A DNA stretch of 64,000 bases, taken from assembly GCA_951804985.1 (NCBI GenBank), contig OX638134.1:81137679-81201678 (forward strand), given 5' to 3'. Positions 32,310 to 44,966 of the stretch are shown in pieces. The notes under the pieces were generated by a model. It was not told the DNA's origin. It searched no databases and saw only the letters and a program-made list of their open reading frames with translations. Numbering within the stretch: the first letter of the stretch is position 1; the number at the start of each line of letters is the position of its first letter. The translations under genes and the position numbers were made by a program. This DNA comes from Dryomyza anilis (taxonomy: Eukaryota; Arthropoda; Insecta; Diptera; Dryomyzidae).

Positions 32310-34540
32310 TAATTTCCATTATCCTCAATAACCTCACTACTTAAAAAATCAAAATGTCCAAACTTCAAAATTTGCCACGAGTACTAACCTTACTTTTTAT
32401 AAGTAACTTGAAAAATTATACACTGTAAAAATAATCCAATTCTTAATATTTAAAAACTATTTATTATTTAAATGAACTATCTTTATTATGAATTTTTGTT
32501 GATAAAAAAACATTCATCATATTGATGAATTTTTTACATCTGTATTTTTATATTTTCTTTTATCCCTTTTCTTTTATCTTTTGCTGTTCATTTGGAGTTG
32601 CAAAATGTTAGTTTTTATTTTATTTGAGAAAAATCATTAATTATTTCTGAAGAACAAGATAAATTTAAAATTATTAGTACAATAAATTCCGCAATTTAAA
32701 AAATTCCATCCACTTTATTACGCATTTTGGTGCAAAAGATGACAGTAGCCGTCGCAACAACAACAACAAAACAAAATGTCTACCTGTCAACGGTTTGTGC
32801 AAAATATTTTATTATTTTTGTTGTTTTTATTTTTATTTTTGTTGTTCTGTTACTGCTGCTGTTGTTGTGCGTAAATACAAAATACAAATCGTTTGTTTTA
32901 TTTCATTGGAAGCTTTCATTTTAACCATGACAGTACGAGAAGGTCACCATAGTGCTTAGTATTGCAGCCAGCAGCAGCGCGGGCACGAAAACAAATTAAA
33001 AAAAAAAAAACAAAAACTATATCTTTTATTTGTATTTTAAATACCAACACTAACAAATACGCTCTCATGAGACAGACGGACAGACACACACACGCATCGA
33101 TGTTGTTGTGAAAAATCTAAGCTTTTCTATTGCGCGTCGCCTAATGTGATTTGTTATGCTCAAAGAGTAGCTTTGCCTATACACTGTGCGTATTTCGTAC
33201 GTTTTTTTTTGTATTTGCCTTTGTATTTGAAATTTTTATTTGTCCCCTACACTTGGCAAAAATTCCGCTGATTCATTTTATATGATTTACAGAATGCATT
33301 CATTACAACGAAAACAACCAACCAACCATGTGTTTTATGACTTTCTATAAATAGCGCGCACAATCATTTCATTCAAATGTCCTTGAAATTTTTGAAGTCC
33401 TTAATTGCGGCTTATCACAAAAAACACTCATGTGTTTTATAGGCTGTCTCCAAAACTATTGACTGGCATTTGTGCAGTAAAATAATTTCTAGAATTATTT
33501 CCGTGTTCTGATAACTTAATACTTATTATAAAAATTTTGCAACTATTAAAATTGTTGTTGCTGCTGAAGTGCGAATAATGTGTATTGTATAAATTTAAAG
33601 ATTCTTGTAAGATTTTGTTGTATTTCTATGGTAATTCTAATATTTACTTCGATCTATAAAAATAAAATAGTTTCCTGAAACATCCATTATATACCCAATA
33701 CTACACAGAAAGAATTTATGCGAAAATAAAATAAAAAATGTTAATTTAATATTTAGCATGTTGTTGATTTATTCGAGTTTCATGTGAATTTCTTAGAACT
33801 TCTTGAGTGTCTAATCGTAAAAATAATGAATTAATGTCATCTGTTTTGATAATCAACTATTGAATCATTTTTAACCTTTTTTTTTACTTGTTATCTGAAC
33901 AATTTAATGCACAGGTAACGTAACAGTATTCTTTGTAACGTAACAGTCCGAACTTTTTTGCTTTTATAGAACTCAAAAAAAATTATAGAACTAATTAAAA
34001 TTTAATTTATTACTTCCTTTCTAAAGGTTAGACATTATGCACTGCACGTTGAAAATAGTTGTCCAGAATAGCAGTATTTTTCAACAATGTAAGGCAGCTG
34101 AAAATCTACTTCCAAATAATGTAACGTAACAATCCATTCAATCGTCATTTTTATACGCATATATTTTTAGACGCACGTTTAAAAAATATTGGAAGTATTC
34201 AATTTACTGTGTTTTCTGAGCAATTTATGTTAAAATGTGCGTATGAATGTAACGAAACAGTCTGCATTTTGGTCCATTTATATAATTTGTATATTTATAG
34301 AAAAAAAATATAATTATAACACATTTAAACAATTTTAAATTTATATTTTAAACCTTTCTGTTTGAATTAAGGGTTGTCGTTGGTACAAAGAATTCATTTT
34401 AATTATATTTTGTAAATATTTGTTCTAAAAATTCCAACTTTTACTAAAACAAATTTACTTCAACAAAAGTAATTTAAAGAAAAAAAAACAATTAAATTTG
34501 ATTTTTTATTGAATAGTTAATGGTAAATCGAAATATTCAA
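32310..34540. other. spacer with GC-richer patch and GTAACGTAACAG repeats
   Basis: 32725-33130 is GC-richer with (CAA)n, (GTT)n and CAG repeats and no recognisable protein. 33915-34260 contains gtaacgtaacagt or close variants four times (about 33916, 33938, 34122 and 34250). The rest is AT-rich. Confidence 0.4.
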
Positions 34541-36100
34541 TAAAAATCTCTAAAAAAATCAATTTTTAACTAAAAATTCAATTTGTATCAAAACAAAATT
34601 AAATGTTTCACTAAAAATTTAATTTTTCATTAAAAATATCGGTTTTTTTCACCGAAATTTTTCATTTAAAAATAATTTTTTTACTAAAATTAAATTTTTT
34701 ATAAAAATTTAAAATGGTCACTAAAAATTCAAATTGTGACTAAAAATTAAATTTTTCACTACAAAATCAAATTTTCACTTAAAATTCAAATTTTCACTAA
34801 AAATTTAATTTTTCACTAAAATTTCAATTTTTCACTAAAAATTCAATTTTTCACTAAAAATTAAATTTTTCACTAAAAATTAAATTTTTCACTAAAAATT
34901 CAATTTTTCACTAAAAATTCAATTTTTCACTAAAAATTCAATTTTTCACTAAAAATTCAATTTTTCACTAAAAATTCAATTTTTCACTAAAAATTCAATT
35001 TTTCACTAAAAATTCAATTTTTCACTAAAAATTCAATTTTTCACTAAAAATTCAATTTTTCACTAAAAATTCAATTTTTCACTAAAAATTCAATTTTTCA
35101 CTAAAAATTCAATTTTTCACTAAAAATTTAATTTTTCACTAAAATTTCAATTTTTCACTAAAAAATTTAAATTTTCACTAAAAAATAAATGTTCACTAAA
35201 AATACAATTTTTTCACTAAAAATTAAATTTTTCACTACAAAATCAATTTTTCACTACAAAATCAATTTTTCACTAAAAATTCAATTTCAGTAGAAATTTT
35301 TCATAAAAATTAAATTTTTCACTAATAATTATTTTTTCACTAAAAATTCAATTTCAGTAAAAAATAAAATTCAATTTTTCATAATTATTAAAATTTTTAT
35401 TAAAAATACAATTTTTTCACTAAAAATTCAATTTTTCACTAAAAATTCAATTTTTCACTAAAAATTCAATTTTTCACTAAAAATTCAATTTTTCACTAAA
35501 AATTCAATTTTTCACTAAAAATTCAATTTTTCACTAAAAATTCAATTTTTCACTAAAAATTCAATTTTTCACTAAAAATTCAATTTTTCACTAAAAATTC
35601 AATTTTTCACTAAAAATTCAATTTTTCTCTATAAATTCAATTTTTCACTAAAAATTCAATTTTTCACTAAAAATTCAATTTTGCACTCAAAACTAAAATT
35701 TTCAATAATAATTCAATTTTGAACTGAAATTTCAATTTTCACTAGATCTTTTCATTATAAATTCAATTCTTGACTCAAAATTTAATTTTTCATTAAAAAA
35801 TAAATTTTTTTTATTAAAAAATCAAATTTTCACTAAGAATTCTATTTATCACTCAAAATTTGATCAATCACTGCAAATTCAACTTTTCTCTATAAATTCA
35901 ATATTTCTCTAAAATTAAATTTTTCAATAAAAAATTAAATTTTTCACTAAAAAAAATTTAATTTTTTTATTAAAAACTCAATTTTTCACTAATACCTAAT
36001 TTTTGTTTTTAATAAATTTTTTATTAAAAATTAAATTTTTTATTTAGAATTTTAATTAAAAATAAAAATTTCACTATATATTAAACATTATTCCAAATTT
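34540..36100 (-). repeat. 19-bp satellite array 3 (about 1.5 kb)
   Basis: Tandem units of ttcaatttttcactaaaaa, nearly perfect at 34830-35120 and 35410-35680. This is exactly the reverse complement of the array 1 unit. Edges are degenerate. Confidence 0.95.
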
Positions 36101-36879
36101 TCTACATTTAAAATTAAATATTTCATTTAAATTAAATTCACATGGAATTTCATTAAATTGCAAATTTTATATACTTCAATGTCATTGTTGTTTTTTTTTT
36201 TTTTTTTTGTTTATTTATTTAATGAATTTTTAAAAATTTTGCTGCTATAGTTTGTCAAAATCAAATCAATTTTATTTCTTATGAATATTTATTTTTAATT
36301 TATACTTTTTAAGTTTTTTGTTATTTTAGAATTGAGTTTTATTTTTGTAGTATACAATAATAGGTCGAAAGACATGGTCATTTGGCACATGCTTGGATTT
36401 AAATTTTTATTTTTTGATTTTACTACATATTATAAATAATATGAAATTTAATATTATATAATAGTATTAAATGCTTAAATTAAAAAGTTTAAATATTTAC
36501 ATTAAAAAGTCACATAATAACTATTATAACAAAATATTCTAAAAATGTGGCATATTAATTTTTCATGAATTTTGAATTCTAAGAAGTTGGAAATGATTTA
36601 TTATATCAATATTTAATTGTTTTTTAATTGCTAATTTAAACACAACAAATCGAATAAATCAAAACAAAACAAGTCAACTTCAAATACTTAGATTTCATAA
36701 AATTATGAAATAAGCTGCAAGTCAACAACCTACATTTTACGTTTAATATAAACACTTTTGAATGGAAAAATGTTGGAGTAGCTAGTAGCCAGAACAAAAA
36801 AAAAACTGCGATAATTATGCAGCAGATACTTTTCAGAAACGGCACAGGGTTCACAGCAAAACTCTAGAATATATCGGTC
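36101..36879. other. AT-rich spacer
   Basis: No gene recognised. A T-run lies at about 36191-36209, next to the end of the satellite. Confidence 0.4.
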
Positions 36880-37756
36880 AGTTAAAAAATAAAAAAGGAA
36901 AAATGAAAAGAAATAAATGAAAAAAAGTAAAATGAATGAAATAAAGAAAAAATATCACAGACATACGACATACAGCCTACTTGTCCTGAATGCAATGCGA
37001 AAAATGAGACAGAAAAGTAAAATGTAGAAGATGTGGGTACAACAAATAAAATACAAAAGTAGAAAGAATTAAAATTGAAGAATATTATAAGAAAAAGGTG
37101 AAATAAATATACAAAAATAAAGAATAACGTATAAGCATAGAAATATATATTAAAAATAAGAAATATATATGATAAAAATAATATATAAAATAGTATGTGA
37201 AAAATATATGAAAAATATTATAATATTTAAAATTTTTAGATATATATCAAATGTGTAAAAGAGAAAAATATATGTAAAATGTTTAACATACTACATAATT
37301 AGATGATATTAAATTAGTAAAATTTATGAAGAAAAAGTAAGAAAATATGAAAGATTTTAAAAATCAAATATAAATGAGCAACTTTTATAAAGGAAAATAC
37401 AGAAATTAAATGGTAATAGTTAGATTTTTGTACAAAAACTATAGTTTAAATAAATATAAAGTTTATTAATTAATACAATTAAAATACTTTGTCGAATTGA
37501 AAAAGAAAGAAAGAAATGCATGTTATGTGATAGATTAAAATAAGCTCATTAAATGATAGTAATATTAGACTCATCGATTCAAAAATGTCGGATATTGAAA
37601 GAGTTTTGCAAACACTTAAATTCAAATTTCAAAAATAATTGATGAGTATTCGAATTTAAAAAATTATACGATAAATTTAGAAGAAACAGAAAAATATATG
37701 AAAAAAACATGAAATAGAAAAAATGAAAGAATACATAAGAAAAAACCTAAAAATAT

Positions 37757-38362
37757 CTATATACATAAAACTCACTTTCCGTTTGTTTGTTTGTGCGCTA
37801 TGCAAACGAACACCTGTGCACGGATTTTCTTAAAATTTGGAATATATATCCTGCAGATCCAGGAGAAAGTCACTACATAGTTTTCGTTGACCACGCCCAC
37901 TTTTACGCCCATTTTTATTTTTGGTGTATACTTCAGATTCATAGCAAAACCACTGAATGTATTTTTCTGACAATTTGCATTACTATGCTATGGAGTCCAT
38001 GGAGTATCCTAACCCATATATAAACTAGATAGGGCAAAGGGAAGTGGCACCTCCCATAGAACTCAAAAATTCAGTACGCTATATCTCAGTCGTAATGATA
38101 TCGATTTCAACTAAACTTTAAAATTGGATGTTACTCATCTTATTTAATCTCACCACACAAAACTCACCACACATAAACTCACCACATCTAAACTCACCAC
38201 ACCTAAACTCATCACAATAAAACTCACCACACTAAAACTTATCACACTTAAACTCACCACATTAAAACTTCTAGTGGAAAAACACTACGGGGAAGAATTG
38301 TACGGGGAATAAATCTACCGGGTAGAATTTTACGGGCACGAGTCGTGCACGGGTCCAGCTAG
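37757..38362 (+). mobile_element. non-autonomous Helitron, copy 1
   Basis: 5' end TCTATATACATAAAACTCAC preceded by A; 3' end with the hairpin gcacgagtcgtgc followed by acgggtccagCTAG and then T. TC at the start, a subterminal hairpin, CTRR at the end and insertion between A and T are the Helitron hallmarks. 606 bp, no Rep/helicase ORF. Shares both ends with 54744-55305 and 50659-51049. Confidence 0.88.
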
Positions 38363-38663
38363 TATTAAATAAAAAAGAATACGAACATTTATTCCCGTTC
38401 GGAAATATATTTTTCAATATAAAATACTTCTAAAAATGAAAAAAAAATATTAAAAAAGAAAAAAAAACTAAATAAATATGAATTAAAATAAAATATATTA
38501 AAAATGCAGTATTTACGAGAAAAAGAAAAATTTTAAAATGTAAGAAATAAAGAAAAAAAATATGAAATAAAAAAAATATATATACGAAAATTAAATGAGG
38601 AAAAATGAGCGACATATAGTAAAATTATGAAAAAACGAAACAAATTAGGAAATTTAAAAAATA

Positions 38664-39049
38664 CCCAGTAGTAAATTTGTCCAGGCCTTGCCATTAGAAG
38701 TTCTGCTATAACAACTTCTTAGCATGCTCAATACACATTATGCCATCACTGAAGCTAGTGTACTTCCAGTACACCTTCTAGAGAATCAGCGCCAATCGAT
38801 TTGGTGACTATTTCTAATATTTTCCAAATACAAAAGCGAAGCACTGCTAGCACACCTTCTAATGGAATGCTAACAGTAATGAGTCAAACTATTTTGTGAG
38901 ACCTTGTGAGACCCGTTCTCTGAGAAGTCCTGCAAAAATGTTCATTTCATATAAAAAAGAAGAAAGGAAATCATTTAGTCGGGAAGGGGTTCTATCTGCT
39001 TGAGAATCAGTGCTAGCATAGCTTCTTGCGCCTGAAATTTACTACTGGG
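38664..39049. mobile_element. MITE with CCCAGTAGTAAATTT ends and TA duplication
   Basis: Left cccagtagtaaatttgtcca and right gcctgaaatttactactggg are inverted repeats, each flanked by TA (38662-38663 and 39050-39051), as expected of Tc1/mariner-class MITEs. The interior contains repeated acaccttcta and gagaatcag motifs. 386 bp, non-coding. Confidence 0.8.
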
Positions 39050-40379
39050 TATATACAAAAAATTAAAATGAATGAAAATAACACTATACTAAAAAAGAAC
39101 AATGAAAATGGGAAAATTTGAAATTTTATTGAATGGTATAAATCCAACGGAATATGAAAAATATAGAAAGAATATAAGGAAAAAAGAAAAGTATTCGAAA
39201 AAAAAACTAAGAAAAAAGAAAACAAAATAGAAAAATACAATGAAATAAAATAAAACATATGAAATGTGAAAAGAAAAACATGTATGACAAAAGGAGGAAA
39301 TATATGAAATAAAGACATACTTAAAATTTATGGGGAAATGTAATAAGAAGAATATATGGGAAAAAAGAAGAACCATTTGGACTCAAATGAAAACAAATTT
39401 CTAAATTTAAAAAAGAAATACTCGAACAATTAATAAAAAATAATTTAAAAAATGGATAATATATAGAAAAGAAATATGAAAAATGTAAAATATACGACGC
39501 CCAAGTCTGATAAGACAATGATTGCATCCTGAACTCAATTTCCACTCGGGTAGATAAAAATAGGAAATAAAATAAAAAAAAAATATTTGAAAAAGTTTGC
39601 CAAAAAATATTAAATAAAGAAAAAAAAAATATAGGAAAGATTATAAATTTTTGTGAACAAAAAAGAGAAATAAATTAAAAAACAAAAAAGGAAAATTACG
39701 AAATAAAAAAATAAGAACTAGAAAAAATATGTATTAAATGGTATAAATCAACCGGAATATGAAAAATAAAGAATAGAAAAATTAAAAAAAAAGAAAAGTA
39801 TTCGAAAAAAAATCAAAGAGAAATGAAACAAAAAAGAAAAAAACAAAGAAATATATGAAATAAAATAAAACATATGAAATGTGAAAAACATATTTAAAAT
39901 TTGTGGGGAAAGGTAAAAAGAGGAATATATGGAAAAAAATAAAGGACCATTTGGAATCAAATGGAAAAAAAAATCTAAATTTAAAAAAGAAATATACGAA
40001 CAATTAATAAAAAATAGTTTTAAAAAATAATTTGTAAAATATACGACACTGTGCCTGATCAGACAATGATCGCATCCTGAACTCAATTTCCACTCGGGTA
40101 GATAAAAATAGGAAATAAAAGAAAAAAATGTTTGAAAAAGTTTGCCAAAAAATATTAAATAAAGAAAAAAAATATAGGAAAGATTATAAATTTATGTGAA
40201 CTAAAAAAGAGAAATAAATTAAAAAAATAAAAATTTCGATATTAAAAAATACAAAAAATTAAAAAATGAATGATAAAAAAATATTATAAAAAAGGAAAAT
40301 ATATAAGAAATAAGCCAGTTCCAATAGAAAAATTGGAAGAAACAGAGAAAAAAAGAAGATGCAAAAAAAAGGAAACAAA

Positions 40380-41050
40380 AAGAAGAAGCAGCAGGCAGTA
40401 GCAGACGAAGTAATCGAAAATGACAGTGAGTACGTTTTTCAGAGGCAATTGAACTTTCTTACAGCAATTGCGACATGCATGCAAACAGTTGACAATGCAC
40501 TGGATTAACAAGCAAATGTACGCCAATGACCGAGTTCGGGTGAAAGACCTTTGATAACCATCATCGTCATCATCATCGGCAGCGGCACAAGCAACAGCAG
40601 CAGCACCAGCAACATCATTATCACGGTAGTCATCGTACTCAGGCAGAGCGATGTATTGCATCGCTGTACTGCATCCCAGGCCTCTGAATTGGCAAAAAAA
40701 CAACAACAAAATAATAATAACAACAGCAAGAAAAAAAATAATAACAACAACCAAATGCAAAAACAACAACAAAAACAAGTCATCACAAACAACAACAGCA
40801 ACAACTAAATGTAAATGAGAGACTGAGTTAGTGAGAGCGAGTTTCAGTCATTCATTCAGTCAGTAACTAAAGCTGCTGCTACTGGCAACGGTATTGAGAC
40901 AATGCCACCGCATACAGCGGCCTCCACTCATGGCCTCCTCTCAATTTGGCCTCCTCTCAATTTGGCCTCCTCTTTCTTATCAGGGCTCCTCTCATCATAT
41001 CCAGGGTTCACAGGCTATGCCGTTCGATTAAGATCGAATGCAATTTTTGT
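40380..41050. other. GC-richer island with CAG/CAA and 16-bp repeats
   Basis: Includes agcagcaggcag, (catcat)n, (aacaac)n and, at about 40930-40985, three units of ggcctcctctcaattt (16 bp). Open frames are repeat-driven Asn/Gln/Leu/Ile runs. No gene recognised. Confidence 0.4.
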
Positions 41051-42281
41051 TTGTATTACAAATATTTTTACTGTTATAAGGTAGTCACTTTTTTACACTT
41101 TTTCCATAGAATTTACTGTTGAATAATCCGCAGTCCAACAAAATCAAGAAATAGCAAATATGATGAAAAACAATGAAGAATTTGGGGCTATTGATAATTC
41201 ATACTCGGAACATTATACTCCAAAAAAAATCTTTCTTGAGACAATTATTCTTTGTAACAATTCATACCCAATTCAATTCTTCTTCGATGCAATTCTATTC
41301 CGTGACAATTTAGAGATTTGTGCAAAAAAGAGGTCATGTCCACAAATTGAATTTTAGATATCATATGATATATATTTAAATTATGCTTCGTTTGATACAT
41401 ATACGATCCATATACGAAATATATACACTAAGAAACCACGATTTTAAAGGTAAAATGCTCAAAGCAATATATCAGAATTAAAAACTATTGAAATCACTGT
41501 TCTTAGTACAAAATTAGACTACCAATGTAGCATTTTATAAATTACCATTGCAAATCAAGCAAAAATAAATCGAAAATGTGTTTTCGTTGAAAAATAAATA
41601 TGTACCTTTGAAAAAAAAAATCATTGGTATCAGAATAACATCTATATATGAGAATAACATCGAAAGGTGAAAATACATCTAAAGGTTAAAACCACAAATC
41701 GTACAAATGTTAACAAAATACTATTTTAATATAACACAAAAATGTTGTTAAATTCATAAGAGTCAAGTCTAGCAGTTTAAAAGCCACTTTAAAGCGAAGT
41801 TACTTGGACAATTTTAGTTTTTCCTTTGCGAGTCCAACAATACGCATGTATTTTATACAAAAAAAATTGACAAATTTAAACAGTTTTTACTGATTTTACA
41901 ACAAAATAAAAAAAATGGTATTGAATCCTTTTTGCAACCTTCAATTCTTCCCCGAGACCATGCATACCTAGACAAATATGAATTGGGTATTTCTTCCAGA
42001 AACAAATTCCTATTTTCAGCAAGTACACAATATATACAGCAATCTACCTTTAAAATTCAACAAATTTGATAACTTGCCATACGCTTGCCAAAATCCATTA
42101 TTATGCGTTTGCTGGAAATATGCATATTCTGTGAAAAATCTATAAAATATAAAAAAATTTTAAAGTAAACTTTAAAACTGAAGTGTACATCTTCCAAAAT
42201 GTTCACAGAGAATAAAATGTCGAAAAGCTAATTTTAAAATTTATCAATATCAACATATTCAAAGTATAATGTTTTCAAGAC
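41051..42281. other. AT-rich spacer
   Basis: No gene or clear repeat recognised. Confidence 0.4.
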
Positions 42282-42284
42282 TTA

Positions 42285-43067
42285 AGTCTGAATCACACGA
42301 TTGACTATACGACCAATCGTAAACTCAATTTTTCAAACAATTATAATCATCCCAATCTAGATTACCGACGAACGGAAGCTCGTCGGATTGTTCTCCTTCC
42401 GACGGAAAATAAAATCTTAACAAGTTTTCCGAGTAACGGGAAACATTTAGAAAACAACGCAACCTTGTTTTCCTCTCAATTTCGATATTAAATGCCAAGT
42501 TTCGAAGTCAAAATTAAATTTGTTTTCAATTTTATTGATTAAACGTACTCTATTTGACACTTTAAAATGACTGCAAATACAAAACGAATGAAATATTTTT
42601 TTTGTAATTAATTTTGTAAATGCTAACGACAGTAGGTACTCAAATAGTTAAATTTTCATAGCAGTTTAAGCAAGTTTCCAACATCCAAGCAGTCGAAATA
42701 AATTATTTGTTAACTATTTGCACATTTTAAACTACATTATTTCTGCAATCAATTAATAAAAATGTAAAATTTCATGTTTTCACATAAAAATAAAATGTGA
42801 GTAAATTTGACAGTAGATGTTCACACAACGGGAAATTCGATTAATTTGTTACCGATGAAAATTTTCGAATATACGTCGGTTAACTGTGAGTTGCTCGATT
42901 GCTTTTTTGTCAATTCCGTCGGATATGTCTCCCGACGCGTTTCTCGATTGGGTTGAATATCAATCGTTTGATTGCCCAACTTTCCATACAAAAACCCGAT
43001 TAATATTAAAATTGTTTGAGAATTGCGTCAACGGTTGGTTGTATAGTCAAATCTTGTGATTCAGGCT
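42285..43067. mobile_element. 783-bp inverted-repeat element with TTA target duplication
   Basis: Terminal repeats agtctgaatcacacgattga and its inverse ending cttgtgattcaggct continue inward (gactatac...gtatagtc; caaacaatt...aattgtttg). TTA occurs on both outer sides (42282-42284 and 43068-43070), a 3-bp duplication of the PIF/Harbinger type. The interior has no transposase ORF; repeated cgtcgg/ccgacg motifs occur at 42370-42410 and 42870-42930. Confidence 0.75.
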
Positions 43068-43329
43068 TTATTTTAAATATGATTTATATTTATTCTGCTA
43101 AAAAAATACTTGAAAGAATACAAAAATAATTAAATAGATAACTTAAAATTTATTACTTAAAATAATAATGTTTCTTGCTCAAATCTTCACCCATTTAAAA
43201 ATGCGTTGATTTACAATTTTTTTTTATTATTTACTTCTCTGTAATATTGACTTTCTTAATAACTACATTTTTATTCATTTGAATGTATCTACTACATTTA
43301 AAAAACAACGTGTAAACCCTGGTTGTTAC

Positions 43330-43660
43330 TCATTTGATGGCAATGTGCACGCCATGACATTGCATGAGGTTGGTGGGGCTGGCGCAGCCTATGACACAAC
43401 ATTTCTCTGCTTCTTCTTTGACTTCATCATCGTCGTCGTGGTCGTCATCATCATCAGCATTATTATCATCAGGCAGCAGCAGCAACATGAACCAACCAAC
43501 AACCGACCATGTGCAGCACAAGGCAACTCTTTGTGCTCGCAGTACTCTCTCCAAAATCACTCGTCGTCGTCTTCGTTGTTGTTAGTGTTACTCACTAACT
43601 TGCCAATCTTTCTCTTAAGCCGTCTCTCGTGCAGTACCCTTGGCATCGGGTGAATGTTTG
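43330..43660. other. GC-richer island with TCATCG repeats
   Basis: Contains a tcatcatcgtcgtcgtggtc block at 43424-43445 and gcagcagcagcaac at 43473. Both-strand open frames are Ser- or Asp-rich from the repeats. No gene recognised. Confidence 0.35.
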
Positions 43661-44572
43661 CAATATTTAACCTTTAATTATCTTTTTTTTTTGATTTTTT
43701 TTTTAGTTGTGAGATTTTGTAAAAAGTGATAAATCTTGCAGTCAAAAACATCGATCAATAAATAACTATGAAAATAGTTTTTTTTTTTGATTGGTGTTTG
43801 TCTCTAAATTTGTGAAGGTCTGCGTTGTAGGACAGATCATGCTCTGATTAAAATTGCTGGGGGAATTCCATTTATTATTTATAGAAATTATTATTTTCTA
43901 TTCCAAACGTTTTTTTATATAAAAGGATCAACGTTTTTTTTTTTTGGTTTTTTTAAATTATTTAAGAACGTAAATTTTAGACGAAAAAATTAGTCTGCTC
44001 GTCCCTGCCGGAAAAATACTAGAAATTTATTCTCGATTTTAAAAGCTGTATATTTAAGGGACTCGATACGATAATAAAGATACTATTTCACAATAACTTC
44101 AATTTGAATAAAATTTATTTAAAAATCGAGTAGTACTAAACGGAGATTTTCCAGTTTGATTTTCCAGTTTGAATATAAAATGGCGTACATTTCAAAAATT
44201 ATAATTTTATGATACCCTACAAACCATTAATACCCTACAAACCATTTGACGATAATTTTTAAATTCGATATAACAATGATAAATTTTAGATATAAACACC
44301 AAAGTATTTGAAAATTGCGTGTTCTTTATAATTTTTGTCAAAAAATTAAATTTTCTGAACAAATAAAATTTGTTTATCGAAAATAAATCCATTTATGAAA
44401 TCATCTCGATATCTTTAACGACAAAAACAACGATATCGTTTATGATATGTTCGTTTTTATCGAAAAACCTATCGTTTTCGTATCATTATAGATTATTTGT
44501 CAAATTTGTCAAAATACTGTTAGTATCTTTAAAGTTGACTTAATATCATTTATTGGTTATGTAGATTTTTTT
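43661..44572. other. AT-rich spacer
   Basis: Small local duplications only: attttccagtttga at 44148 and 44160, and taccctacaaaccatt at 44213 and 44231. No gene recognised. Confidence 0.4.
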
Positions 44573-44966
44573 AGAATTTCAGTTTTTATTGATTTATCAG
44601 CTGAAAATTGATGTGCCCTGATGAAATCATAGTTGAAATCAGTATTGCATATTCAGGGCTGATGACAGAACTTTTTATTCAATTTAGACATGACTTCTCT
44701 TTTCTGAAATCTGTCCTTTATTATTGTATTTAATCAGATCAGACTATTGAAACATCTATTCAGGAAAGAATTTCAGTTTTTATTGATTTATCAGCTGAAA
44801 ATTGATGAGCCCTGAAGAAATTATAGTTGAAATCAGTATTGCATACTCAGGGCTGATGACAGAACTTTTTATTCAATTCAGACATGACTTCTCTTTTCTG
44901 AAATCTGTCCTTTATTATTGTATTTAATCAGATCAGACTATTGAAACATCTATTCAGGAAAGAATT
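44573..44966 (+). repeat. 194-bp tandem duplication
   Basis: The unit starting agaatttcagtttttattga at 44573 recurs at 44767, and agaatttca begins again at 44961, so the period is exactly 194 bp. The two copies differ at only a few bases (for example gatgtgccctgatg versus gatgagccctgaag). Confidence 0.92.

Larger units (their letters stand above)
36880..40350 (+). repeat. A/G-rich low-complexity tract with ~600-bp tandem duplication
   Basis: Outside the inserted Helitron (37757-38362) and MITE (38664-39049) the plus strand is dominated by aaaatgaaa/aagaaat-type sequence with little C. Within it, 39131-39730 and 39736-40260 are two copies of one segment: atggtataaatc, atgtgaaaa, gaacaattaataaaaaata, tcctgaactcaatttccact and aaaaagtttgccaaaaaata occur in the same order, offset 545-605 bp. 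Confidence 0.7.

Noticed and set aside
40284..40804. Overlapping open frames with Asp/Leu runs
   Set aside because: Both strands are open because of CAT/CAA repeats; no coding signature.
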